Part shown: piece by piece, positions 1 through 10,084 of the stretch
Layout: each line of letters starts with the position of its first letter
Position numbering within the stretch: the first letter of the stretch is position 1
Origin: Candidatus Altimarinota bacterium
GTDB lineage: Bacteria; Patescibacteriota; Gracilibacteria; BD1-5; UBA6164
DNA length: 54,399 nucleotides
Direction of reading: 5' to 3'
Assembly: GCA_013368515.1 (NCBI GenBank)
Contig: JABWCI010000009.1
Span: 1 to 54,399 of the forward strand
The notes under the pieces: model-generated
Seen by the model: only the letters and a program-made list of their open reading frames with translations
The model's database searches: none
What the model was told of the DNA's origin: nothing
Made by a program: the position numbers and the translations under genes

Positions 1-34
1 AAATATTATATTTTTTTATTTATTAAATATTTAC

Positions 35-1378
35 TTAAAATAGTATATTAAATGCTACAAGTAAAGAATAAATTGCTGCTGACTCTACTAGTGCTATACC
101 TAGAATCATATAAGTTAATATTTTTGATTTATAAGCTGGATTTCTATACATTGCTTCAAATGCTCATGAAACCATATATCATTCACCAACTCATGCTCAT
201 ATTCATGCAAATCATACTCATAGTCAAGCTCATAATCACATAACTCACAAAATAGTAGGTGTAGAAATAATTTGCACAGCTATAATTAATCAGTAAATAG
301 CAGCTGATTCTACTAGTGCTATTCATAATATAGTAACTGTTAAAAAAAACATAGATAAAGTTGGCCTTTTAGATATAAGCAATATAGATTTACCTGATAA
401 AACTCATTCTCATATTCAAACTCAAAGTCATGCAAGTCATACTGCTAATCAAGCTCATATAGCTCAAATTCAAGACATATTTCAAACTGATATCATTTGT
501 AATCATATAATCAAACCATAAATAGCAGCTGATTCTACCAATGCTAAAAATAAGATCATATAAGTAAGAGTTTTAGTTTTATTTACTCTAGATATTCACA
601 TAGATTCTATAGCATTTGAAACCAATATTCATTCTCAAACTCAAACTCAAAGTCATGCAAGTCATACTGCAAGTCATGCTCAAATCGCAATAACTGGATC
701 AACTAAATTTGTTGCATTTATGATAGAAAAAGACATTATAAGACCATAAATAGCAGCAGATTCTACTAGTGCTATTCATAAAACAGTTATAGGTAATAAA
801 TAACTAGTTAATTCAGGTTTATCTCAAATAACAAGTAAAGATTTTCTTGATAAAAGTCATTCTCAGATTCAAACTCAAAGTCATGCAAATCATACTGCAA
901 ATCAAGCTCATACAGATAAAAATGGTGATATATCCAATTTTGATAATAATTGAAATGCAATAATCAATCAATATATTGCTGAAGATTCTACAAGAGCTAA
1001 AAATAAAATCATATATGTTAGTATTTTATTTTTATTTTCAGGGTCTTTATTCATAGCATCAAGTGCTCCAGAGACAAGATAACCTTCTCAGACTCAAGCT
1101 CAAAGACCAGCAAGTCAGATAGCAAGTCAAACTCAGATAGCAGTAATAGGATCTACAAAAGTTGTTGACAATATTTTAAATGCAACTATCAAACCATATA
1201 TTCATGCTGATTCTACAAGTGCAACTCATAAAACAGTTACCGTTAAATAAAATGGAGACATTTTTGGATTTTTACCAATAACTTCCATTGATTTGTAAAT
1301 CAAAAATCATTGACCTATTGATATTCAAAGTCATGCAAGTCAAATAGCAAGTCATGCTCATGCAAATGATAAGTCCAT
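35..1378 (-). CDS. atpE: Six-hairpin fused F-type ATP synthase subunit c (rotor ring)
   Basis: The 447-residue protein consists of six tandem c-subunit hairpins, each about 75 residues. Every unit has a Gly/Ala-rich first helix (for example GLAVGLAGLGVGVGEG), a polar loop (R-N-P in unit 6) and a second helix with L-V-E-S-x-x-I-Y. The ion-binding Glu falls at residues 56, 131, 206, 282, 357 and 432. A partner carboxylate lies exactly 33 residues earlier in units 2-6 (98, 173, 249, 324, 399); unit 1 has Gln23 there. Ordinary bacterial c is a single hairpin of 70-100 residues. Nearly all helix-1 glycines are TGA. ATG at 1376-1378 starts just before the first helix; TAA at 35-37 ends it after the sixth. 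No frame break was found by reading through all units. It forms the membrane rotor of the synthase; other atp genes are not in the window and may lie to the left. Confidence 0.93.
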
Positions 1379-1432
1379 AAATAATATTTTAATAATAATA
1401 CTATTATTAAATCATATTTTCTCAAAAAAAAC

Positions 1433-1464
1433 AAAAATAAAGGAAAAATTTTTCCTTTATTTTT
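1433..1464 (-). terminator. Intrinsic terminator, copy B
   Basis: This is a near-perfect palindrome, AAAAATAAAGGAAAAA followed by its complement, that ends in a T run on the minus strand just after the 212-residue gene (stop at 1466). The same sequence recurs at 2642-2673 as part of the segmental duplication. Confidence 0.7.
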
Positions 1465-1465
1465 A

Positions 1466-2104
1466 TTAATCTCTACATGGTTTTAAAATTGTTTCTTCAA
1501 ACATAAATAAATTTAAATCATAATTTGCAGGTACCCTTTTCAAATAAGGCATATCATACTTAGGATAAGCAAAATAATTTTTTTTATATACATATATATT
1601 AAATAATGATTCTAGCTTAAATCAAAATATATATTTTTCATTTTTTTATTCTTTGCATGGATTTGAAATAATAAGATAAAAATACTCATATAAGCTATCT
1701 TGTAAAGGTAATTTTTTTATAATTGGCTGATCATATCATGGATATGAATATAAATTTGTTCAATATATATAACTATAAAATAATGATTCCAATTTAAATC
1801 AAAATATATATGGGTATTTTCAATTGTTATTATTTAAATAATAACAATTTTTAATTGGTTTTATATTTTGATTATATATTTTATTAAATTCATTAAGTGA
1901 AAAAAATCTTTCATCTTCTTCTCTTATTGTTTCCAATATAGGTTTAGCTTTTTCTAATTGTTCAAAATTATATTTATCTATATATATTCAATATGATTCT
2001 CTAAGTATAAATAATCCTAATAACATTAAAAATCATATCTTAAATACCTTTATATCTATTTGTTTAATTATATCTTTAATTATATCTTTAATTTTTTCTT
2101 TCAT
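1466..2104 (-). CDS. Small membrane-anchored protein, expanded paralogue (212 aa)
   Basis: I do not recognise the family. A lysine-rich N-terminus leads into one hydrophobic segment (about residues 20-35), then YNFEQLEKAKPILETI, shared with the 167-residue paralogue at 2675-3178. The outer part is rich in Tyr and Phe and contains a module (I-F-G-F-K-L-E-S-L-F, Y-I-Y, Y-P-x-Y-D, K-x-L/V-P) present twice here but once in the paralogue; this accounts for the extra 45 residues. Both paralogues end with E-E-T-I-L-K-P-C-R-D. It is probably anchored in the cytoplasmic membrane with the bulk outside, and its tie to the neighbouring surface protein suggests an accessory role, which is inference. Confidence 0.75.
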
Positions 2105-2114
2105 ATTTTATAAA

Positions 2115-2640
2115 TTATTTTTTATTATTTCATTTTAAAAATTTATTCTCAAAATCTAGATTAACTATATTTTGTCAATTATTAATATTTATATCATAGT
2201 AATTATTATTTGGTTTTATTTGTTCCCAATTTGGCTTCATAATTATCTTTATACTATAATCTCATTTTTTTAAATCTTTGAATTCATAATATCCATTATT
2301 ATCTGTAACTACAAATCTTTCTTTATTTTCTTGTAGTTTGCCATCATTATTACTATCTATATATATTTTCCATCAAGCCATATTAGAGTTTCAAGGAGTA
2401 TTTATTCATTTTAGATATCATGATATACTTCAAGTCTCATTTTCTATTTTTGGCATAGAGTTAAAGTAACTTTCTTGATTATAACTTCAATCATTATTAG
2501 TATCTACACTATATTTTATAGAATCATTTTCATTATTTGTTACTTTATTCCAATCTATATTTAGTTCTTGTTTTTCTTTTATTATTTCTAATTTATGTAG
2601 ATATATGCTTCAAGTAGAGATATTTTGGAAGTCATCTACT
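2115..2640 (-). pseudogene. Orphan C-terminal fragment of the large surface protein
   Basis: This reads in frame as about 175 residues matching the last part of the 960-residue protein at 3190-6072: V-D-D-F-Q-N, then an SdrD/Cna-B-like domain with D-S-N-N-D-G-K (a calcium-loop-like Asp/Asn-rich motif), V-T-D-N-N-G-Y-Y-E-F and a Lys/Asn-rich tail ending at TAA 2115-2117. It has no ATG, signal peptide or protease-like domain. The 5' end is the duplication breakpoint, and upstream in-frame codons run into the terminator of the preceding gene. It is most likely a silent remnant, although the frame has stayed open. Confidence 0.75.
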
Positions 2641-2641
2641 A

Positions 2642-2673
2642 AAAAATAAAGGAAAAATTTTTCCTTTATTTTT
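2642..2673 (-). terminator. Intrinsic terminator, copy A
   Basis: The palindrome AAAAATAAAGGAAAAA plus its complement has a T run on the minus strand and directly follows the 167-residue gene (stop at 2675). It is identical to copy B at 1433-1464. Confidence 0.7.
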
Positions 2674-2674
2674 A

Positions 2675-3178
2675 TTAATCTCTACATGGTTTTAAAATTG
2701 TTTCTTCAAACATAGATAAATTTAAATCATAATCAGCTGGCAACCTTTTCAAATAAGGCATATCATATTTAGGATATGCAAAATAATTTTTTTTATATAT
2801 ATATATGTTAAATAATGATTCTAGCTTAAATCAAAATATATATTTTTCATTTCAATTATAATTACTTACATAATAACAATTTCTAATTGGTTTTATATCA
2901 GTACCATATCTTTCATTAAATTCATTAAGTGAAAAAAATCTTTCATCTTTTTCTCATATTGTTTCTAGTATAGGTTTAGCTTTTTCTAATTGTTCAAAGT
3001 TATATCTATCTATAGCTATCTTGTCTTTTTCAAATGTAAAACTATATATAGCTATTAATACATAACTTAAAATATATAATATTAATAAAAAAATAATAAG
3101 TATTTTGATATATTTTACATTTATTAATTTTATATTTTCTTTCATAGTAATTAGTATTTTTTTTGTTTTATTTTTCAT
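2675..3178 (-). CDS. Small membrane-anchored protein (167 aa)
   Basis: This is a paralogue of the protein at 1466-2104; the family is not recognised. A basic N-terminus is followed by one strongly hydrophobic helix (about residues 24-47, IKILIIFLLILYILSYVLIA), then F-E-K-D-K and YNFEQLEKAKPILETI. A single copy of the Tyr/Phe-rich module (I-F-G-F-K-L-E-S-L-F and Y-P-K-Y-D-M-P-Y-L-K-R) comes before the conserved E-E-T-I-L-K-P-C-R-D end. The start is 11 nt downstream of the surface protein stop, so the two are probably co-transcribed. The predicted topology is N-in with an external C-terminal domain. Confidence 0.78.
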
Positions 3179-3189
3179 TTTTTTATTAA

Positions 3190-6072
3190 TTATTTGTTAT
3201 TATTTTTATTTCCATTAATTTTACTATTTTCAAAATTTAGGTTAACTATATTTTGTCAGTTATTTAGTTTAATAGTATATTTCTTATCAAGTGGTTTTAT
3301 TATTTCCCAATTATTTCTTGGTTCTTGAATTATATTATAACTTCATTTGTTTAAATTATCAAATTTATAATTTCAAGTATTATCTGTAACTATAAATGGT
3401 TCTATGTTTTCTTCACATTTTCAGTTATTATTTATATCTAAACATACTTTATATCATGCATTACTTGGAGATGATATAACTCTTCATGATATACTTCAAG
3501 TTTCATTTTCACTTTTTGGTAGAGAATTGAAAGTGCTTTCTATATCATAAGTTCAATCATTATTTGTATCTATAAAATATGATATACTATTATCTATATT
3601 ATTTATTACTTTATTCCAATCTATATTTAGTTCTTGTTTTTCTTTTATTGTTTCTAATTGATGTAGATATATACTTCATGTTCAGTTGTTTTGAAAGTCA
3701 TCTACTAGTATATTATATGTTCAAGTACTTGTTTTTATATCATCTAAATCTATCTTAATATTTTCTCTTGATATATTAAATACATCTGTTTGTCATAATG
3801 ATGTAGTTATTCATTCTAGTTTTGTGTAATAATCTCATCATGCTATCATTAAGTCATAGTTTTCATCTGTTTTACCATTTATTTCTATTGTTAGGTTTTC
3901 TAGTTTTTGTGGTAGATAGATTTGTTTCCATGTGTCATCTGTAGAATCTCAAGAATAGTTTACTAATACTCTAGTTCATTGTATTTCGTCATATATTTCT
4001 CCATTTTTATATCATGTTTTATTTCAGTTTATATCTGTAATTAATAAATCAGAATTTCATCTCAATATATATAGTGTGTCTGTATCATTAAATCATTTTG
4101 GAATAGATTTTTTTCAATTATTATTCATTTCTTCTATATCCATTAATCAAATTAATGTAAAATCATTTTCATTAATTTCTGGCCATGATTTAATTATGAT
4201 TTTTCAATTATCTTGAATTTCAATATATTGTTCATATGATTTTAATATTCAATATTTTTCAGTATCAATAAATGGAAATTTAACTACATTATCATAAATA
4301 TATATTCTATTTCAATCAACTCTATATGGAATTACAGAATGACCATATTTTTTTCAATTTTTTTCCCATTCAAAATTAAGTATATATTTTTTATCTGGAT
4401 TATTTTTTAGAGTTTCAAGTATTTTATTTGGATTAAAAATAAGTTTTCAAATAAAATTTCTAGGAACTCAAGCATCATTTAAATCAATATTATTTTTACT
4501 ATTTCATGATAGATGAAAAGCAAATATATCTTCCAAATCATCACTATATGTATTCCAATTTTGATTTAAAGTAGAACTAGGATTACTAATCAAATCATAT
4601 ATATTACCATTTTTTATTTTAGTATACAATCTATTATGATTTTGTTCTAAATAATTTGGTATGTTTTTACTTTTAAAATAATCATCTTGATATTTTAATA
4701 ATGCCAAAGTAGATAATCAAAAACAACTTCAATTATCAAAAAGTGTTATATCATTATTTAGTCCTAATGATTCAAACATATCAAATAATTTTCTTTTATC
4801 ATTTTCTATTTCTGATGTATCAAAAGCTTTATAAAATATATTCCATTTTCTTCAAGATATTTTAAATCTTAAATCATAGTTTCAAACTTCAAATCATGAA
4901 ATTCATCAAGTTAGCATTCAATTATTTGGAGTTCAATTCTCAAAATTAAACCCATAAGGATAAGGCTCAAATCATTCAAAAATAGAGAAATCTATATCTA
5001 TTCCATTATTTCCAAATTCTTTCCAATCACTAGTATTTCACTGAGTATCTTCTAGTCTCAACTTCCAAGTATAATCTCATGCTTCAAGTGGTATAGTAAA
5101 TGTTCTTTTTCAAGTTACATTTAAAAAATCACTATTTAAAACCCTTGTATTTCAAGATAGTTTTTCATATAACTCTATTTTTATTTTTAATTCTTTTGAT
5201 TCAGGATTATCTAATTCAAGTTCAAATATAACTCAACTTCCAGATTGAAATTTACCTATTTTACTTCAAACTTGTATTTCTTCCCTTTTTTCAATATATG
5301 GTGATTGTATATATTGTTTTAAGTTTGTTGGTATTGGGATTTGTATTGGTTGTTGTTCACAATTATTAAAACAATTAAGGTTTGATACATCAAATAATCA
5401 ATTATCATTTTCTCATATTATTTTCCATGAAAAATCTGAGGTAAAATATCTTGAAGATAAATTATAGCTATAACTATAATCTCATAAATTAATAATTCAT
5501 AAGTTAGATAAATATATATAATATTTTTTATAGTGAATAGGATAATAATAATCATCATAATAATCTATAGGAGAACTAGCTACTAAATATATTTTAGAAA
5601 ATTGTATAATTCAATTATTAACAAAATCATTATAAATGTTTATAGTATTAATTTCACTAATTTCTCAATTATTTACTAATTTTCATTTAATATTAAAAGT
5701 AGTATGTCTTTGATATAATCATTTACATCATCAAAAGTAACCATTATTAATTGTATCTCAATAAATAGTTAATGATGAAGATGATGGTCAATTATATTTA
5801 CAAATCATTCCAAGTCATGAATTAATTAACAAATCTCAATTAATAATAATATCTCATTTAAATAATACAGGTCAACTTATAACTACATCATCTTCCTCTG
5901 ATGGAACAATTCATCAAATCCATGTACTACTATCACTCCAATTTCATCAAATTGTTTTTGATTCTATTGTTGCTGCATCAACATATCATAAAAAAGACCA
6001 AAATCACATCAAAAATATAACTATTTTTAAGGAGATTTTGGTCAATAAATTTAACTTATTTTTATTTAACAT
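3190..6072 (-). CDS. Secreted surface protein with cysteine-protease-like and SdrD-like domains (960 aa)
   Basis: ATG at 6070-6072 gives a Lys/Asn-rich start and a hydrophobic signal segment ending near G-Y-V-D-A-A (about residue 35). Next is a G-N-W-S-D-x-S-T-W-x-G-G-x-V-P motif typical of secreted beta-rich proteins. Middle regions are beta-rich, including G-D-Y-T-W-K-L-R-L-E-D. Residues about 445-590 hold a papain-like pattern: D-N-G-S-C-F-G-L-S with Cys450, then G-H-S-V-I-P-Y with His578, then Y-I-Y-D-N. The last 160 residues resemble an SdrD/Cna-B domain (L-D-I-N-N-N-G, V-T-D-N-T-G-N-Y-K-F). There is no LPXTG motif. Protease activity is inferred from motif spacing only. It probably forms an operon with the 167-residue gene. 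Confidence 0.8.
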
Positions 6073-6213
6073 AAAACTAAATATTATATAATAAAAGTTA
6101 GGAGAGCAATTTTATTATACATTTTTTTAGTTACTTTCAAATCTATTTTTACTATATTAAATCTATATTAAAATTTGAGATAATTAGAACTAATAACATT
6201 ATATAAAAAAACA

Positions 6214-6240
6214 AAAAATAGCCACTTCGTGGCTATTTTT
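6214..6240 (-). terminator. Intrinsic terminator of the beta-propeller gene
   Basis: AAAAATAGCCAC, a CGAA-type loop and GTGGCTATTTTT form a strong hairpin with a T tail on the minus strand immediately after the TAG at 6241-6243. Confidence 0.85.
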
Positions 6241-8523
6241 CTATTTTAATTGTAATTTAAAAATTTCTTTTCAAGTTTTTATATTGTTTCAAGAAACATA
6301 TGAATTTGATAAATTATAAGAATTTTCTCAAACCCAAACTGCTCTTTTAATAAAACTATTGTAATAATCCCAACTTCTAGAAGCTAAATATTCTCAAATA
6401 GAAGAATCAGCATAACAATATTTTGGAACATAACTATAAACTTTTTCTTCACAATACTCTTCTCAGTTTAAAAGCTTAACACAAGAATTTTGAGTAGATT
6501 GTTTAGTATAAACACTACATTCTTTTACTCTTTCTGCTTCAAGTCAAGAAGTATCAATATGAGTAACTCTATAATCTTCTTTTATTCAAGTATCTTTATC
6601 TATAGATATAGTTAATACTCCGTTAAAGAAATCAGTATATCTATACATATCATTTTTATCATTTTCATATATAGTAGAAGGCAAGAATAATTTTTTATCA
6701 TTTGCTTTCCACATAAACATTCTTGGATTATATAAAGCTTCACTATGACTTCCATTTCCACCAAATGTTTTTGTATATTTTTGTTTTACTATAATTCACT
6801 TATAATCACCACTAGCACATTTTGCTTTTTCATCACTAGTTAGATTTGAGTCTCAACATTTTTTATCGTAGTTTATTTCATATAAATCAACTTTTATTCA
6901 AGAATTTGTTATACCTCACCAATTATTTTCTTTTGTATCATAACCAATACCTATAAGATGTTTATCATCATATGGATGTAAGTAAGTACTATAACCAGGC
7001 ATTTTTAATTCTCATAATATTTTTGGATTTTTTGAATCTGCTACATCTATAACAAAAAGTGGATCTATTTGTTCAAAAGTAACTAAAAATAATTTATCAC
7101 CTATATATCTACTTGATTTAAATTGTTCTCATTCTCACAATTTTTTTAAACTAGATTTTAATTTTAAATCTTTATCTAAAATATATAAATCAGTATAACT
7201 TTCATTTGCTTGTCAAGTCCAATTATTTGTTTGAGTAAGTATTCTAAAATCTGATTTATACTCATCCATACTATATTGAGTAAGTGGAGTTCAAGGAATT
7301 ATTGTTGAATCTTGATATTTTAGTGTAGATCAAGAAATATTTAATTTATGTAAAAGTGTGTTTGAACCTCTAGAAAACCAAGGAGCAAAACATCTAGCAT
7401 TAGCTGGACAAGAAAAATCATAACTAGTATACATATATGAAGTCATATACAGATTATCTAAACTCATATATATTTCAGAATTACTTCAAGCTATAACAGT
7501 AGTTTCTACTTTTTTAGATGTATCTTTTGTGTTTATAACTGATAAAACATTATAACTAGGACTGAAATCATATTGTTTAATTGTTTCAACATCTGGTAAA
7601 ACATAGTTTATATCATCACAATCTGCAACATTTCAAGTAGTTATATTGTATGGTGCAGTAGCTCATTTTATTTTTAAATTTTGATCAGATTTAACACTTG
7701 TTTTAGATATATCTATTTTTTGAGGCATTACTTTTCATAGAGAAAATTTTATGTCATCTTCACTTTTAAAAGTATAATAAGGTATATTAAAATAATTGTT
7801 TGAAATTACATATAATAAATCTCCTATTTTTCTTGTTTGAGTAACATCTCAATCTGTTATATATAATTTATCTAATTTTAAAGTTTCGATATTTGAAACA
7901 TCATAAACTATAACATAAGTTTTGTTATTTCTATTTATATAATAACCTTTTGAAGAATAATCATAATCACTATAACCATTTGAAACTATAGAAAGTTTTC
8001 CATTTCATAAATACAATACAGGATTAAAAAAATTGTATGGAACTTTTATTTTTTTAACTATTTTTTTATCATCTACTCAAACAACATATATAAAGCTATC
8101 ACTATCGTTAAAATAGTATATATATTTACCATCTGTTTTTACTATATCTGATTCATCAACTCAAGCAACTTGAGTATTTGTTTGTGAAAAATCATCACTT
8201 GGTGCTCAAGCATTTGAAACTGATTTTTCCATACTTGAAGAAACCATACTATCTTCCATTGCCATTTCCATTACTGCTCAACCTCTACCAAAATAAACAG
8301 GATATTGAAATCTAGATTTGTTGTTTTTCCAATATTCTTTTATATAATCTCACATAACTTTTTCCATGTCATTACAACTACTAAATGACTTTAACTTAAA
8401 ATCTGTAGTTAAAGTTTTTGCAGTTTTATTTAACTCTTTTTCAATAGAGTCATCAACAATAGAAGCATAAGTAGGAGCAAAAGATAATGCTCAAACACAA
8501 AATAATAAAATACTTTTTTTCAT
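6241..8523 (-). CDS. Secreted C-terminal beta-propeller domain protein (760 aa)
   Basis: The N-terminus MKKSILLFCVGALSFAPTYA is a clear Sec signal peptide. The line G-V-D-E-S-D-I-V-K-T-D-G-K-Y-I-Y near residue 120 is the hallmark of the secreted beta-propeller family (Beta_propel, PF09826), whose members have WD40-like blades after such a motif. The remainder consists of repeated short beta-strands with Tyr, Gly and Asp, as expected for blades, and several Cys in the C-terminal half. Function in the family is poorly known; an extracytoplasmic binding role is likely. It has its own ECF-type promoter (8557-8587) matching that of the sigma-factor operon upstream, so it is a probable target of that sigma factor. 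Confidence 0.88.
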
Positions 8524-8556
8524 ATTTTTATATTAAATAATAAAATACTTCAAATA

Positions 8557-8587
8557 ATATAACGAATAAAAATTTAAAAAGTGACAA
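8557..8587 (-). promoter_or_regulatory. Putative ECF-sigma promoter of the beta-propeller gene
   Basis: On the minus strand TTGTCAC (8581-8587) is followed after 16 nt by CGTTATAT (8557-8564). The same pair, with a 15-nt spacer, lies directly upstream of the ECF sigma gene at 10048-10077. The -10 element ends 33 nt before the start codon. The CGTT-type -10 differs from the TATAAT elements elsewhere in the window, as expected for an alternative sigma. Confidence 0.6.
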
Positions 8588-8594
8588 ATAAATT

Positions 8595-9488
8595 TTATTT
8601 TATTTCTTTAAATTCACAAACTCAATTTATATAATCACTTGATAAACAATACTTTTGTTTTACTCTACATAATTTAGCCTTTTCATTTTGCAATATAGAT
8701 CAAGAATTTGATAAACAATAATCTTCAAAACTCATATATTCTTCTTCATAAACCATATAAAAAGATGTAGTTTTCATCATCATAGAATCTCTTTCAAATC
8801 AAACTCCAGGATCTCAAACATAAGGCATACTTTCATGATTTATAAATCAATCTCCAGTTTCAGGATACATTTCTCAAACGGCTCAAAGTATAGTTGAGAT
8901 ATCATCATTTTCATATGAATTATTATCATTATTATCTACAATGATTTTTTTACTTTTCTCAGATTCATAAAACATCGAATCATTTGATTTTATTGGATCT
9001 ATGAAGTTATCTTTTTCAACTTGGATATTTTTTTCACTTGGAAAAATAGAATTTGTATTCTCTACTTGAATAATTTTAGAACTTTTAGAATTTGAATCTA
9101 ACTCATTATTAGAAATATCTTCATTAAATGATTTTATATCTTCATTTAAAATAAGTCATTCTTTTTCTAAAGAGTCATTGTCATATAATCAAGTACTTAT
9201 ATTTTCTATATCATTTAAAAAATTTATTTGTTTAAAATAATAAGTAAATCAAACAACTATAAATAGAAAACTAAAAACTGGAACTGCAAAAACTAAAAAT
9301 GGTGACTTTTTTTGAGACTTGATAGAAGATATATTTTTTAATCTATTTTTTAAATTTTTTTTAAATTCTTTTGAAACACTAAAAACAGGTTTATTATCTT
9401 TTAGATAATAAACTGCTTTTTCTATATCTTCCTTTTCTTTTTCGAGTTCAGGAAAATTTTCTATCAATTCTTTTAAAATTTTTTTCAT
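8595..9488 (-). CDS. Membrane-bound anti-sigma factor, cognate to the ECF sigma (297 aa)
   Basis: ATG at 9486-9488 lies 2 nt after the ECF sigma stop, so the pair is translationally linked. A charged cytoplasmic N-terminal domain (residues 1-62; Glu/Lys-rich helices, no zinc-binding His/Cys motif seen) is followed by one transmembrane helix (about 63-82, PFLVFAVPVFSFLFIVVG). A long acidic, Ser/Asn-rich external region ends in a Cys-containing segment (C-L-S-N-S, L-C-R-V-K-Q-K-Y-C, V-C-E-F). Position and topology fit an anti-sigma that senses an envelope signal; the sequence itself has no motif I can name. The stop lies 8 nt upstream of the next ECF-type promoter. Confidence 0.75.
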
Positions 9489-9490
9489 AT

Positions 9491-10042
9491 CTATAAAAAA
9501 ATTAAAATCAAAATTAAAATTAAAAAATTTGCACTTATTTCTTTTAGTGTTCTAGAAACAATTTTTTTACAATTATCTACACTTTTTCATGTTATCTCGG
9601 ATATTTCTTTGTAAGATAAATCATCCCAAATCCTATAAATAAGTATTTCTCTATGCTCTTTTTTTATATTTTCAAGATACTTAAATACTTGTTTTAGTTT
9701 ATCTTTATTGTCTATATCTTGACAAAAATCGCTTTGACAAGACAATTCTAAACAATCTCAAACATCTTCAAAATCTTTATTTGTTCTATAAAAATCTATC
9801 ACTTTATTATAAGCTATCTTGTAAAGCCAAGCTTGTACACTAGAACTAGATTCTATTTTAAATGATGAAATATTGTTTATGGCACTTAGAAAAACATCAC
9901 TTACTATATCTTCAGCAACTTCTCTATTTGTTGTTTTTAAATAAACAAAATTGTAAATCTTATCTATATATTTATCATATATATTTCAAAAATGATTTAG
10001 GTCTCAATCTAAACATTTTTGCATAATTTTTAAATCGTCCAT
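9491..10042 (-). CDS. ECF-family RNA polymerase sigma factor (183 aa)
   Basis: Region 2 (about residues 15-85) carries the core-binding and -10 recognition pattern (R-E-V-A-E-D-I-V-S-D-V-F, then A-W-L-Y-K-I-A-Y-N-K-V-I-D-F-Y-R). Region 4 (about 125-175) is H-R-E-I-L-I-Y-R, D-L-S-Y-K-E-I-S-E-I-T-G-K-S, S-R-T-L-K-E-I, a helix-turn-helix for the -35 element. There is no region 1 or 3, as in ECF factors. It directs RNA polymerase to a small regulon. The promoter-like pair at 10048-10077 ends 5 nt from the ATG, so the mRNA would be almost leaderless and autoregulated. The anti-sigma gene follows after 2 nt. Confidence 0.92.
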
Positions 10043-10047
10043 AACTT

Positions 10048-10077
10048 ATATAACGAAAAAAAATAAAAAGGTGACAA
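10048..10077 (-). promoter_or_regulatory. Putative autoregulated ECF-sigma promoter
   Basis: On the minus strand TTGTCAC (10071-10077), 15 nt, CGTTATAT (10048-10055) matches the promoter of the beta-propeller gene. The -10 element ends 5 nt before the sigma ATG (10040-10042), so transcription would begin at or next to the start codon. Confidence 0.6.
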
Positions 10078-10084
10078 TTAAACT

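Larger units (their letters stand above)
1433..2640. repeat. Tandem segmental duplication, copy B
   Basis: This block repeats the order of the block at 2642-3706: terminator palindrome, small single-pass membrane protein gene, then coding sequence for the C-terminus of the large surface protein. Similarity on the right stops abruptly at 2640, where GTCATCTACT (parent equivalent 3697-3706) runs directly into the terminator of the neighbouring copy. That junction is what a tandem duplication predicts. The copies have diverged by substitutions and by an internal duplication in the small gene, so the event is not recent. Confidence 0.8.
2642..3706. repeat. Tandem segmental duplication, copy A (parental arrangement)
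   Basis: This block contains the terminator, the 167-residue membrane protein gene and the last 172 codons or so of the 960-residue surface protein. It is the source-like arrangement because the surface gene continues intact upstream of 3706, whereas in copy B it is cut at the equivalent base. Confidence 0.75.

Noticed and set aside
35-1378. DNA-level periodicity of about 225 bp resembling a satellite or a CRISPR-like array
   Set aside because: The period equals one c-subunit hairpin in an open frame, with conserved Glu and glycines; units are too long and too variable for a CRISPR array.
3190-6072. Apparent pseudogene full of stop codons under the standard code, as for most genes here
   Set aside because: All internal stops are TGA and fall at glycine positions; under code 25 the frame is open from signal peptide to TAA.
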